Source of the DNA: Flavobacterium anhuiense
GTDB lineage: Bacteria > Bacteroidota > Bacteroidia > Flavobacteriales > Flavobacteriaceae
DNA length: 64,000 nt
Direction of reading: 5' to 3'
NCBI RefSeq assembly: GCF_004151235.1
Contig: NZ_JUIV01000017.1
Coordinates: 1 to 64,000 of the forward strand
In this document: positions 34,721 through 42,657 of the stretch, piece after piece
How the letters are laid out: every line of letters begins with the position of its first letter
Numbering within the stretch: the stretch's first letter is position 1
The notes under the pieces: model-generated
Told to the model about the DNA's origin: nothing
Databases searched by the model: none
The model's input: the letters and a program-made list of their open reading frames with translations, nothing else
Translations under genes and position numbers: made by a program

Positions 34721-35503
34721 ATGAAAAAATACATTTTCATTCTTTTAATTGTCTTTTTCTCTGTGTTTACCAGTGTCATGAAAGCACAGGAAACGGGAAT
34801 GGCTTTCATTAAAGAGGGATCTTTCGTCCCTCTTTATGGAGCCGTTTCTAAAAAACCTGTCGAAGTAAAATCGTTTTATATAGACATTTACCCTGTCACA
34901 AATCGTGAATTTTTAGATTTCGTCAAAAAGAATCCTTCTTACCAAAAATCAAAAATTAAAGGACTTTTCGCCGATAAAAGCTATCTCTCTTATTGGAAAA
35001 ACGATTTTGATTTTGGAAATGCAAAACCAAATTCTCCTGTGACAAATGTTTCTTGGTTTGCCGCAAAAAAATACTGCGAATGCGAAGGAAAACGTTTAGC
35101 TACTATGGATGAATGGGAATATGTAGCAATGGCTGACACTAAAAGAGTTGACGCAAGAACCAAAAAAGAATTCAACGAATATATTTTGTCTTGGTATGAG
35201 AAATCGAGAACGTATGAAAATGAAATTGGAAAAACCTTCAAAAATTATTGGGGCGTTTACGACATGCACGGTTTGGTTTGGGAATGGACTTCTGATTTTA
35301 ATAGCATCTTTTTATCGGGAGAATCCAGAAAAGACAAAAGCACCGACAAAAATCTCTTCTGCGGAAGCGGATCTGTAAACGCATCCGATTTAATGGATTA
35401 TGCCGCTTTTATGCGTTACGCATTTCGTGGAAGCCTGAAAGCGCAATATTCAACACGAAATCTTGGATTTAGATGCGCCAGTACTACAAAACCGAAAATC
35501 TAA
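34721..35503 (+). CDS. nirV: NirV-like formylglycine-generating-enzyme family protein
   Basis: An exported FGE-sulfatase-domain protein of 260 residues with a signal peptide ending at SVMKA. The fold phrases are present: MAFIKEGSFVPL, VTNREFLDFVK, NVSWFAAKKYCECEGKRLAT, MHGLVWEWTSDF and STRNLGFRCA. Proteins of this type (NirV) are commonly encoded beside nirK; the exact role is unresolved, probably in maturation or electron transfer. Whether the FGE copper-binding cysteine pair is kept is uncertain. Co-transcribed with nirK (16-base gap) and the SCO gene (15-base gap). Confidence 0.85.
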   Translation: MKKYIFILLIVFFSVFTSVMKAQETGMAFIKEGSFVPLYGAVSKKPVEVKSFYIDIYPVTNREFLDFVKKNPSYQKSKIKGLFADKSYLSYWKNDFDFGNAKPNSPVTNVSWFAAKKYCECEGKRLATMDEWEYVAMADTKRVDARTKKEFNEYILSWYEKSRTYENEIGKTFKNYWGVYDMHGLVWEWTSDFNSIFLSGESRKDKSTDKNLFCGSGSVNASDLMDYAAFMRYAFRGSLKAQYSTRNLGFRCASTTKPKI

Positions 35504-35518
35504 TTTAAATTAGTTGAA

Positions 35519-36115
35519 ATGAAAAAAACAGCAATTGCTTTTCTTCTTCTCTTCTCATTTTACAGTTGTAAAGAAGCAGATAAAAAAGAAGTTAAAGCAG
35601 AAATAAAAAAAGAAATCAGCGATTTATCAATTTACAATCTTCCTTCCAAATGGACAACGCAAGATGGAAAAGACATCGAATTAAAATCGCTTAGAGGAAA
35701 TGTTCTCGTAATGGTAATGATTTACACCAGCTGCAAATCGGCTTGTCCGAGATTAGTTGCTGATATGCGTGATATTGAATCGAAACTAGATAAAAACACC
35801 AAACAACATGTCAAATTGATTTTAGTTAGTATAGATCCAAATACAGATACTCCTGAAAGATTAAAATCATTCGCAATTGAAAATAAAATGAATCAAGATC
35901 CTTGGATTTTCCTTCGTTCAACAGAAGAAAATACTAGAGAATTTGCAGCAGTTTTAGCGGTAAATTATAAAAAAATCTCTCCGATAGATTTTTCGCATTC
36001 GAACATTATTAGTGTTTTTAATCCAGAAGGAGAATTGGTTTTTCAGCAAGAAGGCTTAGGCGTAAATAATGATAAAACAATTGAAACAATAAATATGGAA
36101 GCAAGGAAAATATAG
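35519..36115 (+). CDS. SCO1/SenC-type copper chaperone lipoprotein
   Basis: A thioredoxin-fold copper chaperone of 198 residues with a lipoprotein signal (LLLFSFYSC, C17) and the copper motif C-K-S-A-C in YTSCKSACPRLVADM (about 74-88). A distal histidine is visible in FSHSN. SCO proteins deliver copper to Cu_A or related sites; here the likely client is NirK. It is the third gene of the nirK operon and ends at a terminator overlapping the opposing gene. Confidence 0.88.
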   Translation: MKKTAIAFLLLFSFYSCKEADKKEVKAEIKKEISDLSIYNLPSKWTTQDGKDIELKSLRGNVLVMVMIYTSCKSACPRLVADMRDIESKLDKNTKQHVKLILVSIDPNTDTPERLKSFAIENKMNQDPWIFLRSTEENTREFAAVLAVNYKKISPIDFSHSNIISVFNPEGELVFQQEGLGVNNDKTIETINMEARKI

Positions 36116-36141
36116 ATATTTTAAGTAGGTTAATTAGTAAG

Positions 36142-36180
36142 AAACAAGAGCAGGTTCAACGCGAAATCGGCTCTTGTTTT
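36142..36180. terminator. Terminator between the convergent SCO and NnrS-like genes
   Basis: AAACAAGAGC (36142-36151) pairs with GCTCTTGTTT (36170-36179), followed by T. The stop codon of the minus-strand gene lies within the loop. Confidence 0.75.
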
Positions 36181-37379
36181 TTATTTACTAGTGATGTCAT
36201 TATTAAAACCAATCCCAAAACCAAAAGGATGCTAAAAATCAAAATGCTTTGAAAATATCCTGGAATACTTCCTTCTCCTAATAAGAAAAACCATCCTTGA
36301 AGAAACAACAAAACTTCTGTCAAAATATATCCTGAAATAAAACACTTCATTCCTATTTTCAATATTGAAGAATTGGCAGAAAGCATTTTATTCTGCAACA
36401 ATATTCCAAACAAAAATCCTGTTATGATTCCCAAAGTCGTTAAATGAATAAATCCGATTACAAAATTTCGAATTTGATGTGAAACTTCTGCTAGATTAGG
36501 AAAAATTGTCAGCAATTGAATGCCGACTTTTAAAAATAAAGAACACAAAGCCAAACCGTAAACAGCTTTTGTAGTTTTATCTAAAGCATTTCTAAAATGA
36601 TTGATTTGCGGCTGAAGCATTTTATAAAAATAAATAAAAGCTCCTAATTGAATCAAAACTCCTAAAACATTGATATAACTCAAAATTTGATTTTCCATAT
36701 ACCAACGTACAGGAAAAGCTAACGTTAATAGTGTAGAAATGATTATCAAAAAGTAAAACTTCTTAAATTTTGCCTCATCAATTTTACTTTGAAATTGTTT
36801 TAAAAACAAAGCTAAAATTGCCAATATAAACCAGCCATTAAACTGAAAATGAAGAAAAAACTGAATCGCAATCTGATAAAAAGCACTTTGTTTTCCTAAC
36901 GTGCTAACAGCTGGTCCAAGACACCAAACTCCGAAGGTAGATAAAACCATAAACAAAATCGAAACCAACAAAAGTCTTTGTGACGGCGATTTACCTTTGG
37001 CGCAATCTTTCCAAACCAAACGACAAAAAACATAACTTAATAAAATATGCAGAGTGGAAAAAATAATTGAAAACAAAGCATAACCTTGAATTGGAAACGC
37101 AATCATCATTCCGATTACTGAAAATTCTGTAAGCCAAAATAAACGGTTGTAAATTGGTTTCTGACTTTTTTCTTTTGGAATAAAAAAATGAACGACCAAA
37201 ACATAAACGATCAAATAAACCCAGCCCAACATCGCCACATGCGAATGCGCATGAAGTAGAAAACTATAGTTTAGAAAATCTATAGGAAAAAGATACATAA
37301 AACGCATTAATAATCCGAAAACACAGGCAATCAGAAAATTAAAGAAACAGCAAAGTATCCAAGCTTTTTGAGAATTCAT
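36156..37379 (-). CDS. NnrS/heme-copper-oxidase-like polytopic membrane protein
   Basis: A 407-residue integral membrane protein with about 11-12 helices. Candidate metal or heme ligands cluster in helices: H43/H45/H47 in LLHAHSHVAMLGW, H111, H177 in FFLHFQFNGW and H312 in GFIHLTTLG. This resembles NnrS-type heme-copper proteins and a shortened oxidase subunit I. The paired HH of the Cu_B site was not seen. NnrS proteins relieve nitric-oxide stress, and the location between the nirK and norB operons fits that. Function not proved. A possible alternative is a cbb3-like orphan subunit. Confidence 0.6.
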   Translation of the reverse strand: MNSQKAWILCCFFNFLIACVFGLLMRFMYLFPIDFLNYSFLLHAHSHVAMLGWVYLIVYVLVVHFFIPKEKSQKPIYNRLFWLTEFSVIGMMIAFPIQGYALFSIIFSTLHILLSYVFCRLVWKDCAKGKSPSQRLLLVSILFMVLSTFGVWCLGPAVSTLGKQSAFYQIAIQFFLHFQFNGWFILAILALFLKQFQSKIDEAKFKKFYFLIIISTLLTLAFPVRWYMENQILSYINVLGVLIQLGAFIYFYKMLQPQINHFRNALDKTTKAVYGLALCSLFLKVGIQLLTIFPNLAEVSHQIRNFVIGFIHLTTLGIITGFLFGILLQNKMLSANSSILKIGMKCFISGYILTEVLLFLQGWFFLLGEGSIPGYFQSILIFSILLVLGLVLIMTSLVNKKQEPISR

Positions 37380-37407
37380 ATTGCAACTTTTAAAACCTAT
37401 AAAATTA

Positions 37408-37478
37408 TTAAACCATATAAGTAATATAAGAAATTATAAGTCTGTTTTAAATGAACTTATATTACTTATATGGTTTAA
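37408..37478. repeat. Perfect 23-bp inverted repeat (ACTTATATGGTTTAA family)
   Basis: Arms at 37408-37430 and 37456-37478 are exactly complementary over 23 bases, separated by 25 bases. A degenerate relative is at 4647-4720. It lies between the NnrS-like and ric genes, so it may act as a terminator for the ric transcript. Confidence 0.8.
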
Positions 37479-37548
37479 AATAAAAACACCGATAATTATC
37501 ATGTTTAGATATTCTATCGGTGCTTTTTCCACTATTAAAATTAACCTT

Positions 37549-38280
37549 TTACTCTACTTCAACAAAGTCTTTTTCTAAAATCACAGCTTTTGGAAATAAA
37601 ATATTGTTTTCCAAATGAATGTGTTTGTGCAAATCTGCTTCAAACTCTTTCAGCATGGCAAAAGTTACTCTGTAAGTCGTACAAGCATCTGCTGGCGGAG
37701 TATAATTATCTGTCAACGCGGCGATTTCTCTAAAGCGTTCGCCTTCATTATCGTGTTCGTGCATCATCATTGCAATTGGGTTTGAAACGGTTCCGAATGA
37801 TGGCTGATGTAAAATTCCGTCTGATTCTTTCGTTTTCACCATTCGTTTTACAAAAGGAAACAATACCAATTCTTCTTTTTTCATGTGTTGAGATAATTCT
37901 CCTGCACAGCCAATAAACAATTCGTTTATTTTAAACAATTCAGGATGATTTGCTCCATGAACTTTGCATAATTTATCTAAAAACGGAAGCAAAACATTCG
38001 TTTTTTCTTCTACATAGCGGTGATGTGTTTTCTCAATATAGTCTGCCAATAAATCTAAAGGCCATGAATTAAAATCAATACTTCCATTATTTTCTGATTG
38101 TACGACCTGCAGCACATTCTCTAATAAAGCATCTGCATCAATATTTTGTTTTTCGCATACTTCGGTAACTGTTCTATTTCCTTTACAGCAAAAATCTATT
38201 CTATATTTTGAAAAAACTGCGGCTGTTCTAAAATCTTCAGCTACAAATGATCCTATAGTTTTGTTTTTCAAATTTTCCAT
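37549..38280 (-). CDS. ric: Iron-sulfur cluster repair di-iron protein (RIC/ScdA/YtfE)
   Basis: Cytosolic hemerythrin-like di-iron protein of 243 residues that repairs Fe-S clusters after nitrosative or oxidative damage. The N-terminal ScdA_N domain has DFCCKGNRT (about 26-34). The hemerythrin-like domain carries His/Glu ligands: HHRYVEE, HMKKEELVLFPF, HEHDNEGERF and HKHIHLENNILFPK. Starts at ATG 38280; a TTG nine bases upstream is less likely. It follows norB by 24 bases, and the pairing fits NO detoxification. Confidence 0.93.
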   Translation of the reverse strand: MENLKNKTIGSFVAEDFRTAAVFSKYRIDFCCKGNRTVTEVCEKQNIDADALLENVLQVVQSENNGSIDFNSWPLDLLADYIEKTHHRYVEEKTNVLLPFLDKLCKVHGANHPELFKINELFIGCAGELSQHMKKEELVLFPFVKRMVKTKESDGILHQPSFGTVSNPIAMMMHEHDNEGERFREIAALTDNYTPPADACTTYRVTFAMLKEFEADLHKHIHLENNILFPKAVILEKDFVEVE

Positions 38281-38304
38281 GATAATCAATTTTAAATTTT
38301 GCGT

Positions 38305-40542
38305 TTAACTTTTTTTGTTTTTTAATGTCAGTTCAAATACAAACCAAGCCATTGTTATGAACCCGATTCCGAAGATTGAATCTCCAATGGCACGAAGCCA
38401 TTTTAAAGTAATCATTGTTGGCTGTTGCATTAATTCTGATGAACGAGCATACCACATTCCGTGATTAATACTTTCAATTGCCTGCCAAACTCCGATTGGA
38501 AGAAGGCTTAATATTGCCATTAAGAATAATCCAATATTTAATGACCAAAAAGTAATTTTAAGCAGTTTGCTGTTCCAACTTACATTTCGGTACAAACTTC
38601 TTAGTACAAACAATACCAAACCAATCCCCAGCATTCCGTAAACTCCAAATAAAGCCGTATGTCCGTGTAAAGGCGTTGTATTTAAACCTTGTACATAATA
38701 CAATGCAATTGGCGGATTAATAATGAATCCGAAGATTCCGGCTCCGAGGAAATTCCAAAAGGCTACAGAAATCATAAAATAAATTGGCCATTTATAATCT
38801 GCGATCCATTGTGTCGATTTTGAGATTTTATAGTTTTGATACGCTTCAAATCCGATTAAAGTTAAAGGCACAACTTCTAATGCACTAAACGTTGCTCCTA
38901 AAGCCATAATTGCCGTTGGTGTTCCTGAAAAATACAAGTGGTGAAATGTTCCTAAAATACCTCCAGACATGAAAATAATAGTTGCAAAAAGTACATTTAA
39001 AGTCGCTGTTTTCGTTTTTAATAATCCCAAGCGAACAAATAAAAACGCAATCACAACTGTTGCAAATACTTCAAAAAATCCTTCAACCCAAAGGTGCACT
39101 ACCCACCATCTCCAATATTCGGCGATGGCTAAATTGGTTTGTCTTCCCCACATTAATCCCGCTCCGTAAAACATGGCAATTGCAGTACAAGAAACTAAGA
39201 ACAAAATGATTAGGTTTTTCTCTTCTGTTTTTTTCTTTAAAACTGGAAGTAACGGACGAACCATTAAAGCCAGCCATAAAAACAGTCCAACTAAAAGGAA
39301 AATCTGCCAGAAACGGCCTAAATCAACATATTCGTAACCTTGATGACCAAACCAAAAGTTTTGAACTAAATTCAGTTTCTGCATTACACCAAACCATTGT
39401 CCAGCCATTGAACCTAAAACAATAATCAGCAAAGCAATAAACAAGAAATTAATTCCAAAACATTGAAATTTAGGATCTTTACCCGAAACTGCTGGAGCGA
39501 TATACAATCCTGTTGCTAGCCAAGCCGTTGCAATCCAAAAAATTGCTAACTGCGTGTGCCATGTACGTGTTACGGCATAAGGCAGAATTTTATCAATCGG
39601 GATTCCATACAAACCATTTCCTTCCACTCCGTAGTGTGCCGTGATGATTCCGAAGACCATTTGTAAAACCATAAGCAAACTCACAATCCAGAAATATTTG
39701 GTTACCAATCCCATAGATTTGGTTTTTCCTTGCTTAATAAGCGGATCTTCTTTTGGCAATGGAAATTCTTCTTCTTCACTCGATTTTGCATGATAAAAAA
39801 CTAAGATTCCAACGCTTAAAATCAATAAAATTATACTTACGCCAGACCAAGCTAAAAGTTCGGTTGTGGCAGTATTTCCAACCAATTCATCTGACGGCCA
39901 GTTGTGTGTGTATGAAATGGTATTATCAGGACGATTGGTAACTGTTGCCCATGTTGCCCAGAAGAAAAAGGCATTCATTTTATGCATTCTCTCTACATCT
40001 GTAATAGAATTTTTCGGAATTGCATATTCTTCTCTCAGTTTATCGAATTTTGGATCATTCGTAAAAAGACCTTTATAATATTCACTTAGATTTTCAATCG
40101 CTGCTAAACGGTTTTCTGAAATAGTAAGCACACCTGTTTCAGCATCGTAGCGATTTGTTCTTAAATCTTTCTGCAAACGAACTTTTAGAGCCGATTGTTT
40201 TTCGGCATCTAATTCCTCATACTTTTTATTAAAATCCTTTTGAGCATAAATATTCAATATAAAAATGGCTTCTCTGTGTAGCCAATCTGCGGTCCAATCT
40301 GGGGCCACATAGGCTCCGTGTCCCCAGATAGATCCCACTTCCTGACCTCCTATACTTTGCCAGATATTTTGTCCGTCTCTAATTTCGCTTTCGCTAAAAA
40401 CAACTTTTCCAGAATCTGAAATAATCTCTTTCGGAACTGGCGGTGCCTGCTGATAAATTTCATATCCATAATAACCAAGCACGGCAAATGAAATACTCAT
40501 TACCAATGCAAATACTATCCATAATTTTTTTTCTCTTTTCAT
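38305..40542 (-). CDS. norB: Quinol-dependent nitric oxide reductase (qNor)
   Basis: Inner-membrane enzyme reducing two NO to N2O with quinol, 745 residues and about 14 helices. The N-terminal fused NorC-like periplasmic region has GQNIWQSIGGQEVGSIWGHG (about 48-67), with no CxxCH as expected for qNor. Ligands are visible in RTWHTQLAIFW, HLWVEGFFEV, TFHHLYFSG (paired HH) and HGHTALFGVYG. A frame starting at 40575 would begin inside the palindromic operator, so ATG at 40542 was chosen. ric follows in the same operon. Confidence 0.95.
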   Translation of the reverse strand: MKREKKLWIVFALVMSISFAVLGYYGYEIYQQAPPVPKEIISDSGKVVFSESEIRDGQNIWQSIGGQEVGSIWGHGAYVAPDWTADWLHREAIFILNIYAQKDFNKKYEELDAEKQSALKVRLQKDLRTNRYDAETGVLTISENRLAAIENLSEYYKGLFTNDPKFDKLREEYAIPKNSITDVERMHKMNAFFFWATWATVTNRPDNTISYTHNWPSDELVGNTATTELLAWSGVSIILLILSVGILVFYHAKSSEEEEFPLPKEDPLIKQGKTKSMGLVTKYFWIVSLLMVLQMVFGIITAHYGVEGNGLYGIPIDKILPYAVTRTWHTQLAIFWIATAWLATGLYIAPAVSGKDPKFQCFGINFLFIALLIIVLGSMAGQWFGVMQKLNLVQNFWFGHQGYEYVDLGRFWQIFLLVGLFLWLALMVRPLLPVLKKKTEEKNLIILFLVSCTAIAMFYGAGLMWGRQTNLAIAEYWRWWVVHLWVEGFFEVFATVVIAFLFVRLGLLKTKTATLNVLFATIIFMSGGILGTFHHLYFSGTPTAIMALGATFSALEVVPLTLIGFEAYQNYKISKSTQWIADYKWPIYFMISVAFWNFLGAGIFGFIINPPIALYYVQGLNTTPLHGHTALFGVYGMLGIGLVLFVLRSLYRNVSWNSKLLKITFWSLNIGLFLMAILSLLPIGVWQAIESINHGMWYARSSELMQQPTMITLKWLRAIGDSIFGIGFITMAWFVFELTLKNKKS

Positions 40543-40563
40543 TTCTTTGGGGGAAATTTTATA

Positions 40564-40589
40564 AATAAAAGACAATTTTATCTTTTATT
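40564..40589 (-). promoter_or_regulatory. Shared palindromic operator, norB copy
   Basis: The most symmetric copy: AATAAAAGA at the left pairs with TCTTTTATT at the right, a nine-base perfect arm on each side. It ends 22 bases before the norB start codon and follows the azurin gene terminator. Confidence 0.7.
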
Positions 40590-40602
40590 GGTTTTAAAAA
40601 AA

Positions 40603-40631
40603 ACTCCAAACCTCTTTTAAGCATTTGGAGT
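40603..40631 (-). terminator. Terminator after the azurin-like gene
   Basis: ACTCCAAA and TTTGGAGT pair around a 13-base loop, followed on the minus strand by eight or more T. It separates azurin from norB, so norB needs its own promoter. Confidence 0.85.
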
Positions 40632-40640
40632 CTTAGCTAT

Positions 40641-41168
40641 TTACTCAACAATTAATACACCTTTCATCATAGCCACGTGGCCAGGGAAAGAACAAATAAA
40701 CGGATAAGATCCTTTTTTATCTATTGTAAACTCGATTGTATCTTCTTCTCCACCACCAATTAATTTAGTGTGGGCAATAATTGAAGCTTTTTCAGATTCT
40801 GGAATATAATCTGTTGCTTTGGCATCATTAGCTTTTAAAGCAAAAGCCGCTTGATCTGTTCCTTGTTGTAAAATCACTAAATTGTGTCCCATTGCTTCTT
40901 TCGGAATTTTTCCAACGTGTTTCAAAGTCAATTTGATTGGTTTTCCAGCAACAGCTTTTAATTCATTTACATTAAATTGCATTTGATCATTTCCTTCAAT
41001 AACTAATACATTTTCCTCAGCAGCTGGCGTTACTGGAGCAGCTTCTCCTTCTGTAGATGGCTCAGTTGTTTCTGTTTGATCGGCAGGAACTGTTTCTTTT
41101 TTTCCGCAAGAAGTAACTGCTAAAAATCCCATAAGGATTAGTATCGAAATTTTGGTTTTTGTGTTCAT
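40641..41168 (-). CDS. Azurin/plastocyanin-like cupredoxin lipoprotein
   Basis: Periplasmic blue copper electron carrier, 175 residues. Lipobox LAVTSC (C21), a Pro/Thr/Glu-rich linker to about residue 50, then a cupredoxin domain with type 1 copper ligands H95 (MGHNLVI), C159, H164 and M168 (FICSFPGHVAMMKG). It would pass electrons to the NirK cytochrome domain or oxidases. It follows rrf2 by 23 bases, implying co-transcription, and ends at a terminator before norB. Confidence 0.9.
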   Translation of the reverse strand: MNTKTKISILILMGFLAVTSCGKKETVPADQTETTEPSTEGEAAPVTPAAEENVLVIEGNDQMQFNVNELKAVAGKPIKLTLKHVGKIPKEAMGHNLVILQQGTDQAAFALKANDAKATDYIPESEKASIIAHTKLIGGGEEDTIEFTIDKKGSYPFICSFPGHVAMMKGVLIVE

Positions 41169-41191
41169 TTTTAAGATAATTTATTAAAATA

Positions 41192-41641
41192 TTATTCGTT
41201 TATGTTTAATGTTTTTAAGAAAAAATCGCCTGATTTTACATCTGTAGCCAATTGCTCTAAAGTCGTTTTGGTTAGCATTTCTAAAAGAAGTCCGCGTATT
41301 TTTTTAAACTCATGATGAACTGGACACGGATGCTCTTCTGAACATTCTTTTAATCCGATTCCACATCCGCTATAAATTTTATTTCCGTCGATGGCATCTA
41401 CAATCTGAATTAACTTTATGTTTTTTACCGCTTCATTAGAAACTTCAAAACCACCTCCAACTCCTTTTGCAGAATGTATGATTCCGCTTTTAGTTAAAAT
41501 CTGCATGATCTTGGCCGTAAATGGCTCGGGAGAATCTATTTCTTTCGCAACATCTTTTATTCCAACTCTTATTCCTTTAGAAGATTTTGTTGCAATAAAT
41601 ATTGAAGCTCTAATTCCGTATTCACACGCTTTTGAAAACAT
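41192..41641 (-). CDS. Rrf2-family Fe-S transcriptional regulator (NsrR-like)
   Basis: Winged-helix regulator of 149 residues. The DNA-binding domain spans about 1-75 (YGIRASIFIATKS; GVGGGFEVS), followed by cysteines C93, C100 and C106 (SGCGIGLKECSEEHPC) that can hold an Fe-S cluster. Its family includes NsrR (NO sensing) and IscR. The neighbours (azurin, norB, ric, nirK) and the shared palindromic operator favour NO sensing. The operator also lies over its own promoter, implying autoregulation. Confidence 0.88.
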   Translation of the reverse strand: MFSKACEYGIRASIFIATKSSKGIRVGIKDVAKEIDSPEPFTAKIMQILTKSGIIHSAKGVGGGFEVSNEAVKNIKLIQIVDAIDGNKIYSGCGIGLKECSEEHPCPVHHEFKKIRGLLLEMLTKTTLEQLATDVKSGDFFLKTLNINE

Positions 41642-41662
41642 ACATCCTTAATTAATTCTAGA

Positions 41663-41670
41663 CAAAGATA
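41663..41670 (-). promoter_or_regulatory. -7 promoter element of rrf2
   Basis: TATCTTTG on the minus strand with TTTG at 41691-41694 as a -33 element, 20 bases apart. The -33 part lies inside the palindromic operator. Confidence 0.6.
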
Positions 41671-41681
41671 GAAAGGTTTTA

Positions 41682-41707
41682 AATAAAAGACAAATTTATC
41701 TTTAATT
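41682..41707 (-). promoter_or_regulatory. Shared palindromic operator, rrf2 copy
   Basis: AATAAAAGACAA at the left end and TTTATCTTT at the right. It covers the likely -33 element of the regulator's own promoter. Confidence 0.65.
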
Positions 41708-41805
41708 ATTTTTACAAAGACCAAATATTATTTATAATGAAACTAATTAGTGCCAATGATTACACATATTCATCACTCAATTCTTATAAAAACCAATTTT
41801 AATTT

Positions 41806-41813
41806 TAACTTTG
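41806..41813 (+). promoter_or_regulatory. -7 promoter element of the NYN-domain gene
   Basis: TAACTTTG matches TAnnTTTG, 28 bases before the start codon. Confidence 0.5.
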
Positions 41814-41841
41814 AGAGTATTAAATTTTAAATATTTAACAA

Positions 41842-42621
41842 ATGCCTTTAAGCAATTCAAAAGATTTAAAACTGGCAGTTCTTATTGATGCAGACAATGT
41901 GCCATATAGCAATGTAAAAGGCATGATGGAAGAAATTGCAAAATTAGGAACACCAACGACGAAAAGGATTTATGCCGATTGGACAAAGCCAAATGCAAAT
42001 GGCTGGAAAGCTGTTTTATTAGAGCATGCCATTACTCCTATTCAGCAATACAGTTATACGGTTGGAAAAAATTCCTCAGATTCTGCTCTTATTATTGATG
42101 CAATGGATTTGCTTTATTCGGGCAAATTAGACGGCTTCTGTATTGTTTCCAGCGATAGTGATTTTACAAGACTTGCCGTAAGACTTCGTGAATCAGGAAT
42201 GAAAGTAATTGGAATCGGAGAAAAGAAAACACCAAACTCCTTCATTGTAGCCTGCGACCGATTTATTTATATTGAAGTTTTGGATGGCGCAACGCAAAAG
42301 AAAAAGCCAAAAGCTGTAGCCGCAGATACCAAAAAACCGGTTGAAAAACCTGCTGAAAAAGCACTTCATAAAATTGATAAACAAACCATTGAACTTATCG
42401 AATCTACGATTGAAGATATTGAAGATGATGATGGCTGGGCATTTCTTGGGGATGTTGGAAATCTAATCGTGAAGAAAAAACCTGAATTTGACCCTCGAAA
42501 TTATGGTTATTCAAAACTGACTCCAATGCTAAAATCACTTACCGATATTTTGGAAATTGACGAAAGAGAGTCGGACAAAAAAGGAATCAAACACGTTTAT
42601 GTACGTTTAAGATTCAACTAA
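41842..42621 (+). CDS. NYN-domain nuclease-like protein with C-terminal LOTUS/OST-HTH domain
   Basis: A 259-residue protein of the LabA/DUF88 type. The PIN-like NYN domain (about 8-150) carries the acidic residues LIDADNVPYSN, SALIIDAMDLLYSG and SSDSDFTRLAVRLRE. A Lys/Pro/Ala linker (about 153-175) leads to an OST-HTH/LOTUS domain (about 185-255: GWAFLGDVGNLIVKKKPEF). This layout suggests an RNA-targeting nuclease, but the substrate is unknown. It has its own promoter element. Confidence 0.85.
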   Translation: MPLSNSKDLKLAVLIDADNVPYSNVKGMMEEIAKLGTPTTKRIYADWTKPNANGWKAVLLEHAITPIQQYSYTVGKNSSDSALIIDAMDLLYSGKLDGFCIVSSDSDFTRLAVRLRESGMKVIGIGEKKTPNSFIVACDRFIYIEVLDGATQKKKPKAVAADTKKPVEKPAEKALHKIDKQTIELIESTIEDIEDDDGWAFLGDVGNLIVKKKPEFDPRNYGYSKLTPMLKSLTDILEIDERESDKKGIKHVYVRLRFN

Positions 42622-42657
42622 TTACCGCATTTATTACCTATTTAATTTTTTAAAAAC

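Noticed and set aside
40543..40575. Upstream norB start giving eleven extra residues
   Set aside because: It falls inside the palindromic operator, and the protein starts normally at the ATG at 40542.
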